Program-made: the position numbers and the translations under genes
The notes under the pieces: generated by a model
What the model saw: only the letters and a program-made list of their open reading frames with translations
Told to the model about the DNA's origin: nothing
Database searches by the model: none
Shown here: one piece after another, positions 61,495 through 64,000 of the stretch
How positions within the stretch are numbered: position 1 is the stretch's first letter
Layout: every line of letters starts with the position of its first letter
NCBI GenBank assembly: GCA_017607445.1
Contig: JAEVHH010000001.1
Coordinates: 4,588,001 to 4,652,000, forward strand
Direction: 5' to 3'
Length of the DNA stretch: 64,000 bases
Source of the DNA: Histoplasma ohiense
Lineage: Eukaryota > Ascomycota > Eurotiomycetes > Onygenales > Ajellomycetaceae

Positions 61495-61685
61495 AAGATG
61501 AACAAGCAGGATTTGGAGCATGGTTTCGGAATTTTTTTTTTTCTATTCCTTTTCTTTTCTTTTTCTCCTTATCTGATTTTGTCTTTACTTATGGCTCCTG
61601 TTTTCCCCTTTCATTTCCAAAACGCCTCACCACTGGGTCAGGCGGAGCAGCGAAGGCGAGGAATGAGGAAAGGGAAGGGCAATAA

Positions 61686-61687
61686 TT

Positions 61688-61718
<31 letters not shown>
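61686..61718. repeat. T22A11 homopolymer palindrome
   Basis: Twenty-two T are followed directly by eleven A. It is the third such block in the window. Confidence 0.9.
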
Positions 61719-63089
61719 TTAAAAAATGGTAGCGCGATTTAATGACAAGGAGGGCAGCGATCGGATTTTGGGGGTGCAACAGGTGAGATCCACACAACGT
61801 GGTTAACCCAATTTGTGGGATGCGAATGCAACCATCGCAGCCCAAACCCCAAGCCTGAACGGATTGGGCGCCGGAGGAAGTGGTCAGACTCGTATCTTTT
61901 CTGACACAAGGCATTGTGATGATGCCCGCCAGAAGGAGATCTGTGTGTGAGAACGGAGAAGTTACAGAGGACTGGAGGGGGAGCATTGGATACTGGCAGT
62001 GGATTATCTTGCGAAAGAGAACTTGACTCGCTAACTCAACCAACGAATTACGCGGTAGTTACTGACTCTGGGAGCATCATTATTAATTTCGTTAGCATGT
62101 CGGGCTGTGATGGAAGAAGACATCAGGCATGGAAATTTCCGATGATGGGCTCGGGAGACTGGGCTGTGTGAGTGGAGCAGGAGCGGCGTGGAACTTCCAA
62201 GGTTGAAAACTTGAAGCGACGCTGCAGCGATGATTTGAGCATGGCGGTAAGGTAAGCACGATATCGCGCCCCCCCAGCTGTTCTTTGGACGCAGACTTGT
62301 CATCTGGGGGAAGGCTGGGTTAGTCAAGTCGACTAACCAACCAACGAACTAACTCAACTCGTTATGGCCCTTATGGTTGACATCATCATCGCCGCTGATC
62401 AAGCAGGCAAGTCACACTGGGCCAAAAAGCGTCGCGCAAGCAACGGCCGCCCTACCTGCCGCCTGGCTGCAGTTGGCTGCAGTGGGCTGCAGTGGGCTGG
62501 GGTCCGGGGAGTCGATGCCATTGGCCGCTGCCCGCGAGCGAAGGCGCCGAAACCTGTCGGTGGCTGCATTATTCTGTCTGCTCTTCTGTCGGCTTCTTCT
62601 GCGTCGTGGAAATAAAAAATAAAAAAAAAAAAAAATTTCAGCGGGTTTTATTTTATTTTTTTATATTTTTCTTAGTGGTTTTATTGGAGTTCAACGGGTG
62701 GTTTCATTCAACTTCGGGGAATGGCTGCTCTTGTTGCTCGTCTGAATGAATAATAAACGAGAGTTTATATAAATACAAACACATCCAGTCACAGTGTATT
62801 CTCGAGAAATTCCGGATAGGTGCACGTGTGGGAAAAGAGTACCTAGGTACCACCCAGGTAAGTTCCAGCCGTCACGGGGTTTGGCGGGTCATCATGGATC
62901 GGTGGATGTGGATGTTCGTTTGGGGGGAAAGGTTGTCTGTGCTGGCTGACCAGAGCGGGCAGGACAGCACAGCACAGGAACAAACAGCCGGACGGACCTA
63001 CCCAGGTATTAATTAGTATTATTATTATTATTAATTAAATTAATCCACTAGTCACTGAATGAATCTACTATGTACATGTACTGTACATG

Positions 63090-63120
63090 TACTCCGTACA
63101 TACTCCGTAGTACGGAGTAT
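63090..63120. repeat. Cluster of three TACTCCGTA/TACGGAGTA words
   Basis: Copies lie at 63090-63098, 63101-63109 and 63111-63119. The last two form an inverted repeat with a one-base centre (63100-63120). GTACATGTAC occurs twice just before (63072-63081, 63083-63092). Confidence 0.9.
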
Positions 63121-64000
63121 GTCTCGCTTTATCCCCAGACCGACTTTTGAATGAATCCATGGATGATGCCCTCTGATGATCGATCCGGATCGTAAATGAG
63201 AATACCAGTTACTGACCCACGATGTGTCGACAGTAGACACAAGAATAAAAACCAAATAATATTAGTAATTACATCGAGCAGTTAGTTACTCGCTCCTCTA
63301 GTCGTATGCATGGATAGGATCTATCCTACTCCTACTCCTACTCCGTAGTAATATCCTTTTTGAATCTATCCATGGGCCGTTGGTTGCTTTTTCTTCCCTT
63401 TTTGCCTTTTTGCCTTTGCTGTGGTGCGGCTCCTCCTACGTCATTGCTGCCAAGGCCCAGGAACACGGCGCACGCCCTTGTTGCTTGTTCTTTCTTTTCC
63501 TCCCTCGTACGGCCCTCGCTGCTGGGACTACGGAGTACTACTGCTGGGACTGCTGTTGCTGCTGTTGCTGCTGTTGCTGATTGCTGCTGCTCCTGTTGCT
63601 GCCGGCCAACCCAACCCAAACAGCCGCTAACTACCCACTACCCACTACCCATTACCCATTACCTACTCCCTCCCTCTCTCACTCCCTCCCCAATCCACGC
63701 CTACCAGAATCGGCATCTCCACCACGACCACCTCATCTCTTCCCCATTCCTCCATCCACTCCCATATCACACCACCCTCCACCCTCCACCCTCCACCTCC
63801 TGTCAATCCTCGTCCCCGTTCTTCATCCTCCCGAGTATTGCACTACCCATTTAATACTCCCGCTCTCTCGCTGTTCAAAGGGTCAAGGGGCAGGCCTTGC
63901 GTGTGCATCGCGGTTCGAACGGGAAGAGATATGTAAATGCCAATGCCAGCCCTTGTCCCAGGCGATATAGTCTCCAATATCACGACGAAGTTTAATTCTC

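Larger units (their letters stand above)
55446..64000. other. 8.5-kb gene-free region, possible long promoter and leader
   Basis: No frame here can be supported as a gene on either strand. It holds many microsatellites: (AAAAAG)n near 56325-56360, (CCCCT)n at 60225-60249, (GATG)n at 60396-60424 and (AAAAT)n at 61464-61494. It also holds T runs (58073-58090, 59084-59117), clusters of TACGGAGTA and GTACATGTAC words, and two compact hairpins near 60.9 kb. From about 63.3 kb the plus strand becomes CT-rich, as in 5' leaders of other genes in this window. A plus-strand gene just beyond the right edge is therefore likely. Confidence 0.55.

Noticed and set aside
63360..63970. Pro/Ser/Leu-rich plus-strand frames at the right edge
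   Set aside because: The CT-rich composition fits a 5' leader; no family sequence is visible before the window ends.

Overview
This window is nuclear DNA of a filamentous ascomycete. Short GT-AG introns, long pyrimidine-rich intergenic stretches, many microsatellites and the gene set (galactofuranose synthesis, BRF1, PDK1/Pkh kinase, a group X-type hybrid histidine kinase) point to Eurotiomycetes. The AT- and homopolymer-rich intergenic DNA suggests Onygenales, but that placement is an inference.

Layout. 0-11.6 kb: 3' part of MUS81 (+), a CrpA/Pca1-type copper-exporting ATPase (-), an orphan 598-aa protein (+), then gene-free DNA with a CpG-free AT-rich patch beside a tRNA-like segment. 11.6-19 kb: BRF1 of TFIIIB (+) and a 441-aa uncharacterised protein (-). 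19-26 kb: a TPT/DUF250-family transporter (-) facing UDP-galactopyranose mutase (+); together they look like the Golgi galactofuranose pair (GlfB/GlfA). 27-37.7 kb: a three-exon orphan (-), a PDK1-like kinase with C-terminal PH-like region (+), and a BTB protein (+). 38.7-46.5 kb: mitochondrial seryl-tRNA synthetase (-), a charged disordered protein (-), a cytochrome b561-type membrane protein (-) and allantoicase (+). 47.4-55 kb: a five-exon gene for a 2404-aa hybrid histidine kinase (-). 55-64 kb: about 9 kb with no gene I can support, rich in microsatellites and in repeated palindromic words; its CT-rich end resembles a long 5' leader of a plus-strand gene beyond the window.

Exon models were built by checking donor and acceptor sites, reading phase and protein continuity by hand. 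Functional links inside the window are limited to the galactofuranose pair; the other genes are housekeeping or signalling genes with no evident cluster. I found no standard tRNA, rRNA, CRISPR array or intact transposon. The least explained signals are the TACGGAGTA/TACTCCGTA and GTACATGTAC words, the tRNA-like segment at 11.15-11.24 kb, and the gene-free right end.
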